Shown: one piece after another, positions 33,100-41,432 of the stretch | Layout: each line of letters begins with the position of its first letter | How positions within the stretch are numbered: position 1 is the first letter of the stretch | NCBI GenBank assembly: GCA_963736325.1 | Contig: CAVTOG010000010.1 | Coordinates: 496,001 to 560,000, forward strand | Length of the DNA: 64,000 nucleotides | Source: Actinoallomurus sp963736325 | Lineage (GTDB): Bacteria > Actinomycetota > Actinomycetes > Streptosporangiales > Streptosporangiaceae | Reading direction: 5' to 3' | Program-made: the position numbers and the translations under genes | Notes under the pieces: model-generated | The model's database searches: none | The model's input: the letters and a program-made list of their open reading frames with translations, nothing else | What the model was told of the DNA's origin: nothing

Positions 33100-33210
33100 G
33101 CGGGGTGGCCGCGTACCCGAGTGGGCGTGAGCGGTGTAGCAGGGACTTCTCATCCATCGCCAGCACCAGTGCCTTCTCCGGCGGATCCAGATACAACCCG
33201 ACCACGCCAC
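33100..33210 (-). pseudogene. IS630-family transposase scrap
   Basis: The minus strand reads 'VVGLYLDPPEKALVLAMDEK', a block highly characteristic of actinobacterial IS630 transposases, where the DEK carries the first catalytic Asp. Similarity fades after about 'RSRPL'. The rest of the transposase is missing in both directions and the right inverted repeat begins only a few bases away. Confidence 0.78.
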
Positions 33211-33212
33211 GC

Positions 33213-33267
33213 CCGCCACCAGCCAACCCGGCAATTCTTCAACGGATTCAAGACGCAGGACACTAGG
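33213..33267 (-). repeat. Right 55-bp inverted repeat
   Basis: Complement of the repeat at 30696-30750, with 53 of 55 bases identical. The two differences are the GG at 33230-33231. It ends in CACTAGG, mirroring the left tip. Confidence 0.9.
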
Positions 33268-33328
33268 TGCTCATTCCCGCGACCAGGCCGGAACGGGCCG
33301 CGGTCGTATCGCCGATTAGTCTTCGTCC

Positions 33329-33766
33329 ATGGCCACTCCGTTGACCCTGACCTTCGACTGCGCGGACCCGTCCCGGATGGCGTCCTTCTGGAAGGTCGCT
33401 CTGGGGTACGTCGACGCTCCACCACCGGAGGGGTTCGACACGTGGGAGCGGTGGCTGACGCATTTCGAGGTGCCGGAGGAGGAGTGGGACGACGGTGCCG
33501 CGCTGACCGACCCGGACGGCGTCGGCCCGAGGATCTCCTTTCTCAAGGTTCCCGAGGCCAAGGTCGCGAAGAACCGGCTGCACATCGACGTCCAGGTCGC
33601 CGGCGGACGCCACCAGCCATGGGATGTCCGTGAGCGACGGATCCGGGACACGGTGGTGCGGCTCGTCGCCGCGGGCGGCAGCGTGCTCACAGAGCAGGAG
33701 CTCAAGGGACGGCTCGACCACGTCGTGATGGCCGACCCGGAGGGGAACGAGTTCTGCGTGGTCTGA
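33329..33766 (+). CDS. VOC-superfamily (glyoxalase/bleomycin-resistance-like) protein
   Basis: 145 residues with two beta-alpha-beta-beta-beta modules. Typical phrases are 'TFDCADPSRMASFWKVALGY' at the start, 'ISFLKVPEAKVAKNRLHIDV' in the middle and 'HVVMADPEGNEFCVV' at the end. The His of 'RLHIDV' and the Glu of 'EGNEFCVV' are the usual metal-ligand positions of this fold. It resembles the stand-alone 'glyoxalase-like domain' proteins common in actinomycetes. The substrate is unknown. It starts 62 bp beyond the right inverted repeat, outside the IS-like segment. Confidence 0.85.
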   Translation: MATPLTLTFDCADPSRMASFWKVALGYVDAPPPEGFDTWERWLTHFEVPEEEWDDGAALTDPDGVGPRISFLKVPEAKVAKNRLHIDVQVAGGRHQPWDVRERRIRDTVVRLVAAGGSVLTEQELKGRLDHVVMADPEGNEFCVV

Positions 33767-33840
33767 ACCCTCGGTCGCGCCGAGCCGGCCTCCTCGGCTT
33801 TACGATCATGGATCTCCCATCAGCCCCTTGAGGAGGCGCG

Positions 33841-34482
33841 ATGCCGACCGTTCCCGCCGATCCGACCGTGGTGAATCCGATGCCGGGGCAGCCGCGCGTG
33901 GTGCTGCTGAAGCCGCTGGTCACCTCGCCGCTGATCGAGGTCGGGGAGTTCTCCTACTACGACGACCCGGATGATCCGACGGCGTTCGAGACCCGCAACG
34001 TGCTGTACCACTACGGGCCGGAGAAGCTGGTCATCGGGAAGTTCTGCGCGCTGGGCGAGGGCGTGCGCTTCATCATGAACGGCGCCAACCACCGGATGGA
34101 CGGCCCGTCGACCTTTCCCTTCCCCATCATGGGCGGCTCCTGGGCCGAGCACTTCGATCTCATCACCGGGCTGCCCGGGCGGGGTGACACCGTGGTGGGC
34201 AACGACGTCTGGTTCGGGTACCGGGCCACGGTGATGCCCGGGGTCCGCGTCGGCGACGGGGCGATCATCGCTTCCGGCTCCGTCGTCGTCGACGACGTGC
34301 CCGACTACGGCGTCGTCGGCGGCAACCCGGCCCGGCTCATCCGCCGCCGCCACGGCGACGAGGACGTCGCACGCCTGCTGGCCCTGGCCTGGTGGGACTG
34401 GCCGCTGGAGCACATCACCGAGCACATCCGCACGATCATGTCGGGCAGCGTCGACGACCTGGAGGCCGCGGCCCCCGCGTGA
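33841..34482 (+). CDS. Vat-like xenobiotic O-acetyltransferase (hexapeptide repeat)
   Basis: 213 residues with a left-handed beta-helix: 'LVIGKFCALGEGVRFIMNGA', 'DTVVGNDVWFGYRATVMPGV' and 'VGDGAIIASGSVVVDDVPDY', ending 'GGNPARLIRRR'. The catalytic His of the streptogramin (Vat) and chloramphenicol XAT family lies in 'NGANHRMDG'. The insert with 'FPIMGGSWAEHFD' is also Vat/CatB-like. GGAGGCGCG precedes the ATG. It could acetylate streptogramin A, chloramphenicol or an endogenous alcohol. It converges on an erythromycin-esterase-like gene 15 bp away. Confidence 0.88.
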   Translation: MPTVPADPTVVNPMPGQPRVVLLKPLVTSPLIEVGEFSYYDDPDDPTAFETRNVLYHYGPEKLVIGKFCALGEGVRFIMNGANHRMDGPSTFPFPIMGGSWAEHFDLITGLPGRGDTVVGNDVWFGYRATVMPGVRVGDGAIIASGSVVVDDVPDYGVVGGNPARLIRRRHGDEDVARLLALAWWDWPLEHITEHIRTIMSGSVDDLEAAAPA

Positions 34483-34497
34483 CGAGGGCCGTGTCTC

Positions 34498-35757
34498 TCA
34501 GATGCCGGCGGACACGGTGGAGGCCGGCGCGCCGAGGATGCCGTCGAACGCGTCGAGTACGGGTGTGTGCAGGTAGGCACCCTGCATCCGGATGCGGTCC
34601 GGGCCTGGGCGTGCGTCACGGCGTGCCGGGCGGAGGTCGGCGAGGGCGAGCCCGAGCCCGGCGTCGGCGAAGGCTGCTTCGACGCTCCCCGGCTCGGGAG
34701 GCTCCAGCGCCGCGTCCTCGACGGTGAATCCGAAGCGCGCGTTCTCGTCCCGGTGCATCTCGGCCGTACGCCCGGCGACGGCGGTCAGGCCGAGGGCGAA
34801 GTAGTCGTCGCCGAGAGCACGGCGCAGGTGCTGTCCCATCGGCAGCGTCGTCAGGCGGCCGTCGAAGGAGATCGGCGACGTCTGGATGTGGGCGTTGTGG
34901 GCCGCCAGCACGACGCGGGCCCCGGGTTCGAGCCGCTCCAGGTGCCACCGGAGCGAGCCCGCCATGTAGATCTCGCGTGCCGACGTGTCGGCGGTCAGGC
35001 CGCCTCCCGCGAAGAGTTCGGCCATGGCGCGGAAGGTGTGGTCGGCATGGCAGGCGCCTTCGAGGCGACGCAGCGCGATGTCGTAGTCACGCTGGTCACG
35101 GCGGGAGACGTACAGCGGCTCGACGGAGCGGAACCTGATGAGCAGGCGCAGGAGAGCCGCGCTGAGGGCGTTCTGGTCGGCGGTGTCCATGCGCGCCCAC
35201 GCGGGCGCGGCCACCGCCCCGGATCCGCCGGCGAACGACCCGGCGAACCGCGCCGCCGTCTCGGCCACCGGCAGGATCTCCGGGTCGACGTCGCGCAGGT
35301 AGTCCTCCACCGGGCCCAGGGCGGGAAGCAGCGATCCACCGGCCCCGGGGATGTCGATCCCGGCGAACCGCACCGGACGCGGAGCCGTACGGTTGTGCCG
35401 CCGCAGCCGGTGCAGCGGCTCGGCGAGCCCCACGGGGATCGCGCCGTCGAGGTGGCCTTCGAGGTCGTCGTCGGCACCGGCCCCCTGAGCCCAGGCGTCG
35501 AGGGAGAAGCCCTCGCTGAAGCCGTACTCGAAGGCGAGGGCGGTGAAACCGCAGCGTTCGACGAGGAACCGCAGGACGCGATGGCGCAGGAGGGCGAACT
35601 CCTCGATGAAGTGGGAGCTCTCGCCGATCGCGACGACACGCGCTCCGCCGATGACGCCGCGCAGCGGCTCCAGGTCGTCGAGCGGCGCGTCGGGGTCGAG
35701 GTGGGTGAGCGGTACGGCGTGGTCGCGAAGCCGGTGGACGAAGGATGAGGCAGGCAT
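34498..35757 (-). CDS. Erythromycin-esterase family hydrolase
   Basis: 419 residues with the family's hallmarks: 'VVAIGESSHFIEEFALLRHR' (active-site Glu and His), 'FTALAFEYGFSEGFSLDAW', 'RPVRFAGIDIPGAGGSLLPA' and 'ARVVLAAHNAHIQTSP' (second His). Ere enzymes open the macrolactone ring of erythromycin; many family members act on other substrates, and some actinomycete copies have no known role. No signal peptide is visible. It is convergent with the Vat-like gene, placing two antibiotic-modifying families side by side. Confidence 0.87.
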   Translation of the reverse strand: MPASSFVHRLRDHAVPLTHLDPDAPLDDLEPLRGVIGGARVVAIGESSHFIEEFALLRHRVLRFLVERCGFTALAFEYGFSEGFSLDAWAQGAGADDDLEGHLDGAIPVGLAEPLHRLRRHNRTAPRPVRFAGIDIPGAGGSLLPALGPVEDYLRDVDPEILPVAETAARFAGSFAGGSGAVAAPAWARMDTADQNALSAALLRLLIRFRSVEPLYVSRRDQRDYDIALRRLEGACHADHTFRAMAELFAGGGLTADTSAREIYMAGSLRWHLERLEPGARVVLAAHNAHIQTSPISFDGRLTTLPMGQHLRRALGDDYFALGLTAVAGRTAEMHRDENARFGFTVEDAALEPPEPGSVEAAFADAGLGLALADLRPARRDARPGPDRIRMQGAYLHTPVLDAFDGILGAPASTVSAGI

Positions 35758-35790
35758 GCCGAAGGCTCGTTTCTCGGTGCGGCCGTCACG

Positions 35791-37737
35791 CTACGGGCGG
35801 ATCATCCGGTAGCCGTACGGGCCGAGGGTGATCGGGGTCGCGCCCGGAGGGACCGAGACCTCGACCGGATCCGGTGTGTGGTTGATGACGGTGATGACGT
35901 CGCCGCGGGCGGACGCCTCGACGCGGGGTGGCAGGCCGGACACAACCGGGTGGACGCCGGCGCGTTCGGTCAGGTGGCCCGCCACCGCGAAGCGGCCACA
36001 CGGGCCGGCCATGGTCGCCAGGTAGTAGGCCTCGCCGTCTCCGTAGGAGTTCCTCGTCAGTGCGGGGGCGCCGGCCTCGAAGGTCGCCAGCACTTCCGCT
36101 CCGTCGACGCGCAGCACTTCGGCGAGCACATCGGCGCCGAACGAGACCTCGCCCCAGTCGATCGTAACGGTGTCCTCCGGCAGGATTCCGTCGAAGTCGA
36201 GCACGGACACGCCGAGCGCCGGGCCGAGCCTGGTCGTGAACCCGCCGGGCAGGAAGTGGTCGTTCTCGTCGGCGACGTCGCTGAACGCGGTGACGAGCAG
36301 GAGGCCGCCGCCGGCGACGAAGCCGCGGAGGGCGGCCGCGTCGTCGTCGCGCAGCAGATAGAGGCTCGGCGCCACGACGAGGGAGTAGCCGTCGAACGGG
36401 CCGCCGGGCCGTACGACGTCGACCTGGACGTTCAGCTCGTGGAACGCGGCGTGCCAGCCCTGCAGGTGCGCGAGGTAGTCGAAACGTGCCGGGTGGTCGC
36501 TCTGGTCGATGGCCCACCAGTTGTCCCAGTCGAGCACGATCGCGACGCGCGCCTCACCGCCCGGCGCGGGCAGCCCGGTCATCTCCGCGAGCACGGCCCC
36601 GAGGCGCTCGATCTCGCGGTAGGTGCGCGTCTCGGGACCGGCGTGGGGAAGCATCGCCGAGTGGAACTTCTCCGCCCCGGCCCTCGCCTGGCGCCACTGG
36701 AAGAACTGCACGGCGTCCGCGCCGCGCGCCACCGCCTGCATGCTGAGGGCGGCCATCTGCCCGGGGGCCTTCGGCGCGTTGTTCGGCCGCCAGTTGACGG
36801 CGTTCGGCGTCTGCTCCATGAGGATCCAGGGCCGTCCCGGCTTCAGCGAACGCATGACGTCGCGTGCGAAGGCGGCACCACGGAACGCCTCAGGGTCGCG
36901 CGGGTCCGGGTAGCTGTCGTCGGAGACGTAGTCGAGCTCCTCGGCCCAGCGCCAGTAGTCGAGGAACGGCCAGGCGCCGATCAGGTTCGTGGTGACCGGT
37001 TGCGTGGCGCCGGCGTCACGGATGATCCGTTTCTCCATGCGAACGATGTCGAGCAGCGCGTCCGAGCTGAACCTACGGAAGTCGAGCAGCCCGGTGGGGT
37101 TCACGCTGTACGGCGCGAGGCGCGGAGGGACGATCTGCTCGAAGTCGGTGTAGCGCTGTGACCAGAAGAGCGTCCCCCAGGCGTCGTTGAGCGCGTCGAC
37201 GTGGACGTACTTGTCCCGCAGCCAGCCGCGGAAGGCCGCCGCGGCCTGGTCGGAGTAGTCGTGGACCATATGGCAGCCGAGCTCGTTGTTGATGTGCCAG
37301 AGCACGACCGCCGGGTGCGACTTGTAGCGCTCGACGGTCGCGCGCGCCAGCTCGGAGGCCAGCCGCCGGTAGTCGGGCGAGGTCGGCGCCCAGTGCTGGC
37401 GGCTGCCCGGCCACCGGGTCGCCCCTTCGCGCGTCTCGGTCAGCATCGCCGGGTACTTCGCGGTCGCCCACGGCGGCGGCGACGCCGTGCCGGTCGCCAG
37501 ATCGACGGCGATGCCGTTCGCGTGCAGCAGATCGATCACGTCGTCGAGCCAGGCGTAGTCGAAGACGCCCTCGTCCGGCTGGATACGAGCCCAGGAGAAG
37601 ACGCCGACCGTCGCGATGTTGACGCCGGCGCGCCGCATCAGCCGTACGTCCTCCTGCCAGACCTCCGCGGGCCACTGCTCGGGGTTGTAGTCGCCGCCGT
37701 AGTAGATGGGGTGCGGTGGCAGGTCGACGTCGGCCAT
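35791..37737 (-). CDS. GH42 beta-galactosidase
   Basis: 648 residues with the three GH42 domains. The barrel opens 'IYYGGDYNPEQWPAEVWQED', the acid/base is E152 in 'LWHINNELGCH' and the nucleophile E308 in 'PWILMEQTPNAVNW'. The trimerisation domain follows ('LVVAPSLYLLRDDDAAALRG') and then a small C-terminal beta domain. AAGGAG precedes ATG 37737. There is no signal peptide, so it acts in the cytoplasm on imported galactosides (beta-galactosides or alpha-L-arabinopyranosides). It is 37 bp downstream of the GH3 gene in the same operon. Confidence 0.93.
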   Translation of the reverse strand: MADVDLPPHPIYYGGDYNPEQWPAEVWQEDVRLMRRAGVNIATVGVFSWARIQPDEGVFDYAWLDDVIDLLHANGIAVDLATGTASPPPWATAKYPAMLTETREGATRWPGSRQHWAPTSPDYRRLASELARATVERYKSHPAVVLWHINNELGCHMVHDYSDQAAAAFRGWLRDKYVHVDALNDAWGTLFWSQRYTDFEQIVPPRLAPYSVNPTGLLDFRRFSSDALLDIVRMEKRIIRDAGATQPVTTNLIGAWPFLDYWRWAEELDYVSDDSYPDPRDPEAFRGAAFARDVMRSLKPGRPWILMEQTPNAVNWRPNNAPKAPGQMAALSMQAVARGADAVQFFQWRQARAGAEKFHSAMLPHAGPETRTYREIERLGAVLAEMTGLPAPGGEARVAIVLDWDNWWAIDQSDHPARFDYLAHLQGWHAAFHELNVQVDVVRPGGPFDGYSLVVAPSLYLLRDDDAAALRGFVAGGGLLLVTAFSDVADENDHFLPGGFTTRLGPALGVSVLDFDGILPEDTVTIDWGEVSFGADVLAEVLRVDGAEVLATFEAGAPALTRNSYGDGEAYYLATMAGPCGRFAVAGHLTERAGVHPVVSGLPPRVEASARGDVITVINHTPDPVEVSVPPGATPITLGPYGYRMIRP

Positions 37738-37774
37738 GGAGCTCCTTCCACGTTTGCTCGATCGTTCGGAACGG

Positions 37775-40021
37775 CTAGCCGAGGCGCACACGCACGGGGT
37801 CGGCGGGTTCGCCGGCTCCGGTGAGCGAGAGCCACAGGTCCAGCTCGCCGCTCTCGTCCGGGGCAAGGCCCAATCCGGGCAGCGCGTCCTTCTCGACGGC
37901 GACGCTCACCTCACGGGCGGCACCGGCGTCGAGGGTGACCCGGGTGAAGCCGACGAGGACGGCGCGTCTTGGTACGAGGCCGGGCACGCGGGCCCGTGCG
38001 TACAGCTGCACGACCTGGCCGCCGCGCCGCGTGCCGGCGTTTCGCACGGTGGCCGTCACGCACACGTCCGGGAGACCGCCCGGCGTCGCCTGGCGGACCG
38101 GTGCCGAGGCGGTCCCCAGCGTCCAGCGCGTGTACCCGAGCCCGCCCCCGAAGGAGAACTCGGCCGCCGCATCGGCGTCGACGTAGCGGAGGGTCGTCTC
38201 CATCCGCTCGTTGTACGCGACGGGCAGCACACCACTGGACCCCGGCAGCGAGACCGGCAGGCGGCCCGCGGGTTCGCGGCCTCCGAACACGATCTCCGCG
38301 ATGGCCCGCCCGCCGTACGGGCCGGGGTACCAGGCGTAGAGGACGGCGTCGCAGGCGGCGGCGACGTGTCCGATGGCGAGCGGGCGGCCGGAGACGATGA
38401 CCGCGACGGTGGGCGTACGGCTCGCCGCGACCGCGTCGACCAGGTCACGCTGCGGCGCGGGCAGCTCGACCTCGGCGACGTCGAAGCCCTCGCCGGTCGT
38501 GGCCTCGGGCCGCGCGCCGCCGAGCCGTGCGGCCCCGTTGGCCTGGAAGTCGTCGTCGTACCGGCGCACGCCGCTGCTCCCGAGCACGAGCACGACCAGG
38601 TCGGACTCTGCCGCCACGGCCGCCGCGCGCCCGCACCCGCCGTCGATCGCCTCGATGAGGTCGCACCCTCGCTCGTGGCGTACGACGGAGTCCTTCGCCC
38701 GATCGCGGATCCCGTCCAGCACGGTCACGCCGGTCTCGTCCGCGAGCGGCGGCACGTAGTCGCCGAGCAACGCGTCGAGGTCGTCGGCGTTCGGCCCGAT
38801 CACCGCCACCCGCCGCGGGTCGCTCACGAGCGGGAGCAGGTCACCGCGGTTCCGCAGCAGCACGGCGCTCGACTCCACCAGCTCCGGCATCGGATCCGGC
38901 GGCGGAAACGCGGGGACCCGCCCGCCGGGCGGTGCGTCGAGGAGGCCGAGGCGCATCTTGAGCGCCAGGACCCGGCGGCAGGCGCGGTCGACGAGCGACT
39001 CCGGGACCAGGCCCGTCTCGACGGCCTCCTCCACGGCCGCGTACGACGTGTCGCACATGCTCAGGTCGACGCCCGCGCGCAGGGCGAGCGCCGCGGCGGC
39101 GGCCGGTGACGGCGAAGAGCGCATGAGGCGGTCGACGGCGAACATGTCGGCCATGACGATTCCCTCGAAGCCCCACTCTCCGCGCAGGGTGGCGGTGAGC
39201 AGTTCCTCGCTGGCGCAGCAGGGGACGCCGTCGACGTCGTTGTAGGCGGCCATCACGCCGAGCGCGCCCTCGTCGATGCCGGCGCGGGCGGCGGGCAGGT
39301 GGAGTTCGGCGAGCTCTCTCGGCCCGATCGGCGCTCCCGAACCGTTGCGCCCGCCGATGGCGGCGCCCTGGCCGGCGAAGTGCTTGAGGACGACGCCGAG
39401 GCCCGGCTCGCTTCGCAGGCCGCGGACCAGCGCGCGCGTGTACAGCGAGGCGAGCAGCGGGTCCTCGCCGAAGCATTCCTCCGCGCGTCCCCACCGAGGG
39501 TCGCGCAGGAGGTCGAGGCCGGAGACGAGCGCGAGGTGAACGCCGCGCGCTCGCAGCTCACGTGCCGTGTGCGCGGCGGCGCGCGCGACGAGGTCGGGCC
39601 GCCAGGACGCGGCGGCGGTCAGGTTCACGGGGAACGTCTGCGCGCCCAGGGCCTGGTGGCCGTGGGGCGCCTCTTCGACGAGGAGGGCGGGGATGCCGAA
39701 CCGCGACGCGGCGACGACGCGCGCCTGCACCATCGACGCGAGCTCGGCGGAGTCCGCGGGTCCGACACCGGTCGTACGGTCGCGGCCGGACCAGGCGTCG
39801 GCGCGCTGCAGGCCGTACAGTGCCCCGATGCCGCCCCAGTGCTCGGCCTCGGCGTCGAGCGCGTCCGTCGTGACGAGGCCGGTGGAGTCGCGTGACCAGG
39901 TGTTCCAGCCGAGCAGCCGCTGGTTGAGCTGGCCGGCCTTCTCACGGAGGGTCAGGCGTCCGAGCAGATCGTCGACCCGCGCCGAGAGGGACAGCGCCGT
40001 GTCACGGAAGGGTACGGTCAT
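37775..40021 (-). CDS. GH3 glycoside hydrolase
   Basis: 748 residues. The nucleophile is D292 in 'GIVMADMFAVDRL' and the substrate-binding 'VLKHFAGQGAA' carries K213/H214. The second alpha/beta domain and the C-terminal fibronectin-III-like domain ('VQLYARARVPGLVPRRAVLV') are present, as in complete beta-glucosidase/beta-xylosidase-type enzymes. There is no signal peptide. It is first in an operon with GH42. Its start is divergent from the GH140-like operon with the TGAACCGGTTCA operator between them. Confidence 0.9.
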   Translation of the reverse strand: MTVPFRDTALSLSARVDDLLGRLTLREKAGQLNQRLLGWNTWSRDSTGLVTTDALDAEAEHWGGIGALYGLQRADAWSGRDRTTGVGPADSAELASMVQARVVAASRFGIPALLVEEAPHGHQALGAQTFPVNLTAAASWRPDLVARAAAHTARELRARGVHLALVSGLDLLRDPRWGRAEECFGEDPLLASLYTRALVRGLRSEPGLGVVLKHFAGQGAAIGGRNGSGAPIGPRELAELHLPAARAGIDEGALGVMAAYNDVDGVPCCASEELLTATLRGEWGFEGIVMADMFAVDRLMRSSPSPAAAAALALRAGVDLSMCDTSYAAVEEAVETGLVPESLVDRACRRVLALKMRLGLLDAPPGGRVPAFPPPDPMPELVESSAVLLRNRGDLLPLVSDPRRVAVIGPNADDLDALLGDYVPPLADETGVTVLDGIRDRAKDSVVRHERGCDLIEAIDGGCGRAAAVAAESDLVVLVLGSSGVRRYDDDFQANGAARLGGARPEATTGEGFDVAEVELPAPQRDLVDAVAASRTPTVAVIVSGRPLAIGHVAAACDAVLYAWYPGPYGGRAIAEIVFGGREPAGRLPVSLPGSSGVLPVAYNERMETTLRYVDADAAAEFSFGGGLGYTRWTLGTASAPVRQATPGGLPDVCVTATVRNAGTRRGGQVVQLYARARVPGLVPRRAVLVGFTRVTLDAGAAREVSVAVEKDALPGLGLAPDESGELDLWLSLTGAGEPADPVRVRLG

Positions 40022-40114
40022 GCCGCCGGCCTCCTCAGAGCGATGCGGCCGGTTCCTGCGGCCTGCTGGTCATCGCCCGGTCCGGGTCAACGTACTATCT
40101 TTGACGAGGCTGTA

Positions 40115-40126
40115 TGAACCGGTTCA
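40115..40126. promoter_or_regulatory. LacI-type operator TGAACCGGTTCA (GH3/GH140 divergent promoter)
   Basis: A perfect 12-bp palindrome with central CG. A TTGACG (40101-40106) lies just upstream and could be the -35 of the plus-strand operon, so bound repressor would sit in the core promoter. The same 12 bases recur at 44564 and 51668. Confidence 0.85.
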
Positions 40127-40151
40127 ACAACCGAGCCGATGGAGTGGGTAC

Positions 40152-41432
40152 ATGACCCATCTGACCGTCGCCCCCTCAGGGACCCACCTCGTCAGAGACG
40201 AGGCGTTCTTCCCGCTCATCATCGACACCGCCTGGAGCAGCTTCGCCGACCCGTCCGAGGACGAGTGGCGTACCTACCTCGCGGCCCGTCGCCGTCAGGG
40301 GTTCACGTGCGTGCTGGTCTCGGTGCTGCCGATCCTCCACGACCGCGACGAACGCCCCGGAGCCCGCGAGCCGTTCGCCCTCGACGCCGAGGGCCACCAC
40401 GACTTCTCCCACCCGGACGCCGCGTACTTCGCGAAAGCGCGGGAGTACACGCGGATCGCGCACGACGAGTACGGACTGCGCCTGATGATCACCGTGCTCT
40501 GGAACAACTACCTCGAAGGCACCTGGGGCGCCGCCGTGACTCCGCACGCGGTCATGCCGGACGACGCGCGACGCGCGTACGTCGCGCGTGTCGCCGAGAC
40601 CTTCGCCGACCTCGACCCGATCTTCGTGATCGGTGGCGACGACCACTACACGGTCCCCCGCGCGAACGCCGGGTACCTGGAGGCGGCCGTACACCTGCGC
40701 GAGGCCGCTCCCCACTGCCTGCTCACGACGCACTCGGCGCCGAACACCTTCCTGCCGGACGAGATCGCGGACGGCCTGGACCTGTTCCTGCACCAGTCCG
40801 GCCACAACGTGGAGAACCAGGAGCTGGCCTGGCGCCAGCCCGAGCAGTACCTGGCCCGCGAGCCGCGCAGGCCCCTCGTCGCGTCCGAGCCACCGTACGA
40901 ACAGCACGGCAAGGTCAACGGGCACGGGCGGTGGAGCCGCGAGGAGATGCGCTGCGCGAGCTGGACCAGCGTGCTGGCGGGGGCCACGGCCGGCATCGGG
41001 TACGGCGCGCACGGCATGTGGATGTGGCACTCGCCGAACGGCGACTTCCAGGCGCGCGGCCCATCGCTGGAGCCCTTCCACTGGCCGGACGCGCTCGGCT
41101 TTCCCGGAGCGCTCGACATCTCCCTCATGGCGTGGCTGTTCGCCGAGCACCGCCTCGACCGGCTCCGGCCCGCGCAGGAGCTGCTCGCGGACGACATGGG
41201 AGGGCGCTTCCGCCTCGCCGCGAGCGCCGACCGCGACCTCGTCGCGCTCTACCAGCCGTACGCACGCGACGCCGAGGTGCTGCTCGACCTGACCGGCCAC
41301 CGCCTGTACGCCTGGGACCTCGCCGAGCGGGCACCGCTCACCGTGGACGCAGTCGCCGAGGGCGGCCGTACGCGGCTCCGGCAGCTGACCGGCCTGTCCG
41401 ACCAGCTCGTCATCGCGAGGCGCGGGTCGTGA
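40152..41432 (+). CDS. GH140-like (apiosidase-like, DUF4038) glycoside hydrolase
   Basis: 426 residues forming a TIM-barrel protein. Family phrases include 'FFPLIIDTAWSSFADPSEDE', 'GLRLMITVLWNNYLEGTWG', 'DLDPIFVIGGDDHY' and 'AGIGYGAHGMWMWHSPNGDF'. GH140 founding members cleave apiose from rhamnogalacturonan II; others in the DUF4038 group are untested. There is no signal peptide, so the substrate must be imported. GGAG precedes the ATG. The stop overlaps the next gene's GTG by 4 bp, beginning a coupled operon with an SDR and a dehydratase. Confidence 0.78.
   Translation: MTHLTVAPSGTHLVRDEAFFPLIIDTAWSSFADPSEDEWRTYLAARRRQGFTCVLVSVLPILHDRDERPGAREPFALDAEGHHDFSHPDAAYFAKAREYTRIAHDEYGLRLMITVLWNNYLEGTWGAAVTPHAVMPDDARRAYVARVAETFADLDPIFVIGGDDHYTVPRANAGYLEAAVHLREAAPHCLLTTHSAPNTFLPDEIADGLDLFLHQSGHNVENQELAWRQPEQYLAREPRRPLVASEPPYEQHGKVNGHGRWSREEMRCASWTSVLAGATAGIGYGAHGMWMWHSPNGDFQARGPSLEPFHWPDALGFPGALDISLMAWLFAEHRLDRLRPAQELLADDMGGRFRLAASADRDLVALYQPYARDAEVLLDLTGHRLYAWDLAERAPLTVDAVAEGGRTRLRQLTGLSDQLVIARRGS

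Larger units (their letters stand above)
30696..33267. mobile_element. 2.6-kb segment bounded by 55-bp inverted repeats (IS630-derived)
   Basis: The two ends, 30696-30750 and 33213-33267, are inverted copies matching at 53 of 55 positions. Each end has CTAG at its tip, consistent with the TA target preference of IS630/Tc1-type elements. Just inside the right end is a scrap of IS630-family transposase. Between the ends lie a TetR regulator, a GNAT acetyltransferase and an NAD(P)-dependent dehydrogenase. The dehydrogenase gene looks less GC-rich than its surroundings. This may be a cargo-bearing derivative whose transposase was largely deleted, or two IS copies that left only their ends. Confidence 0.65.

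Noticed and set aside
32945..33226. A 93-codon minus-strand frame as an intact small gene
   Set aside because: Only the block around GLYLDPPEKALVLAMDEK is recognisable and it belongs to IS630 transposases; the rest is unrelated, so it is a remnant.
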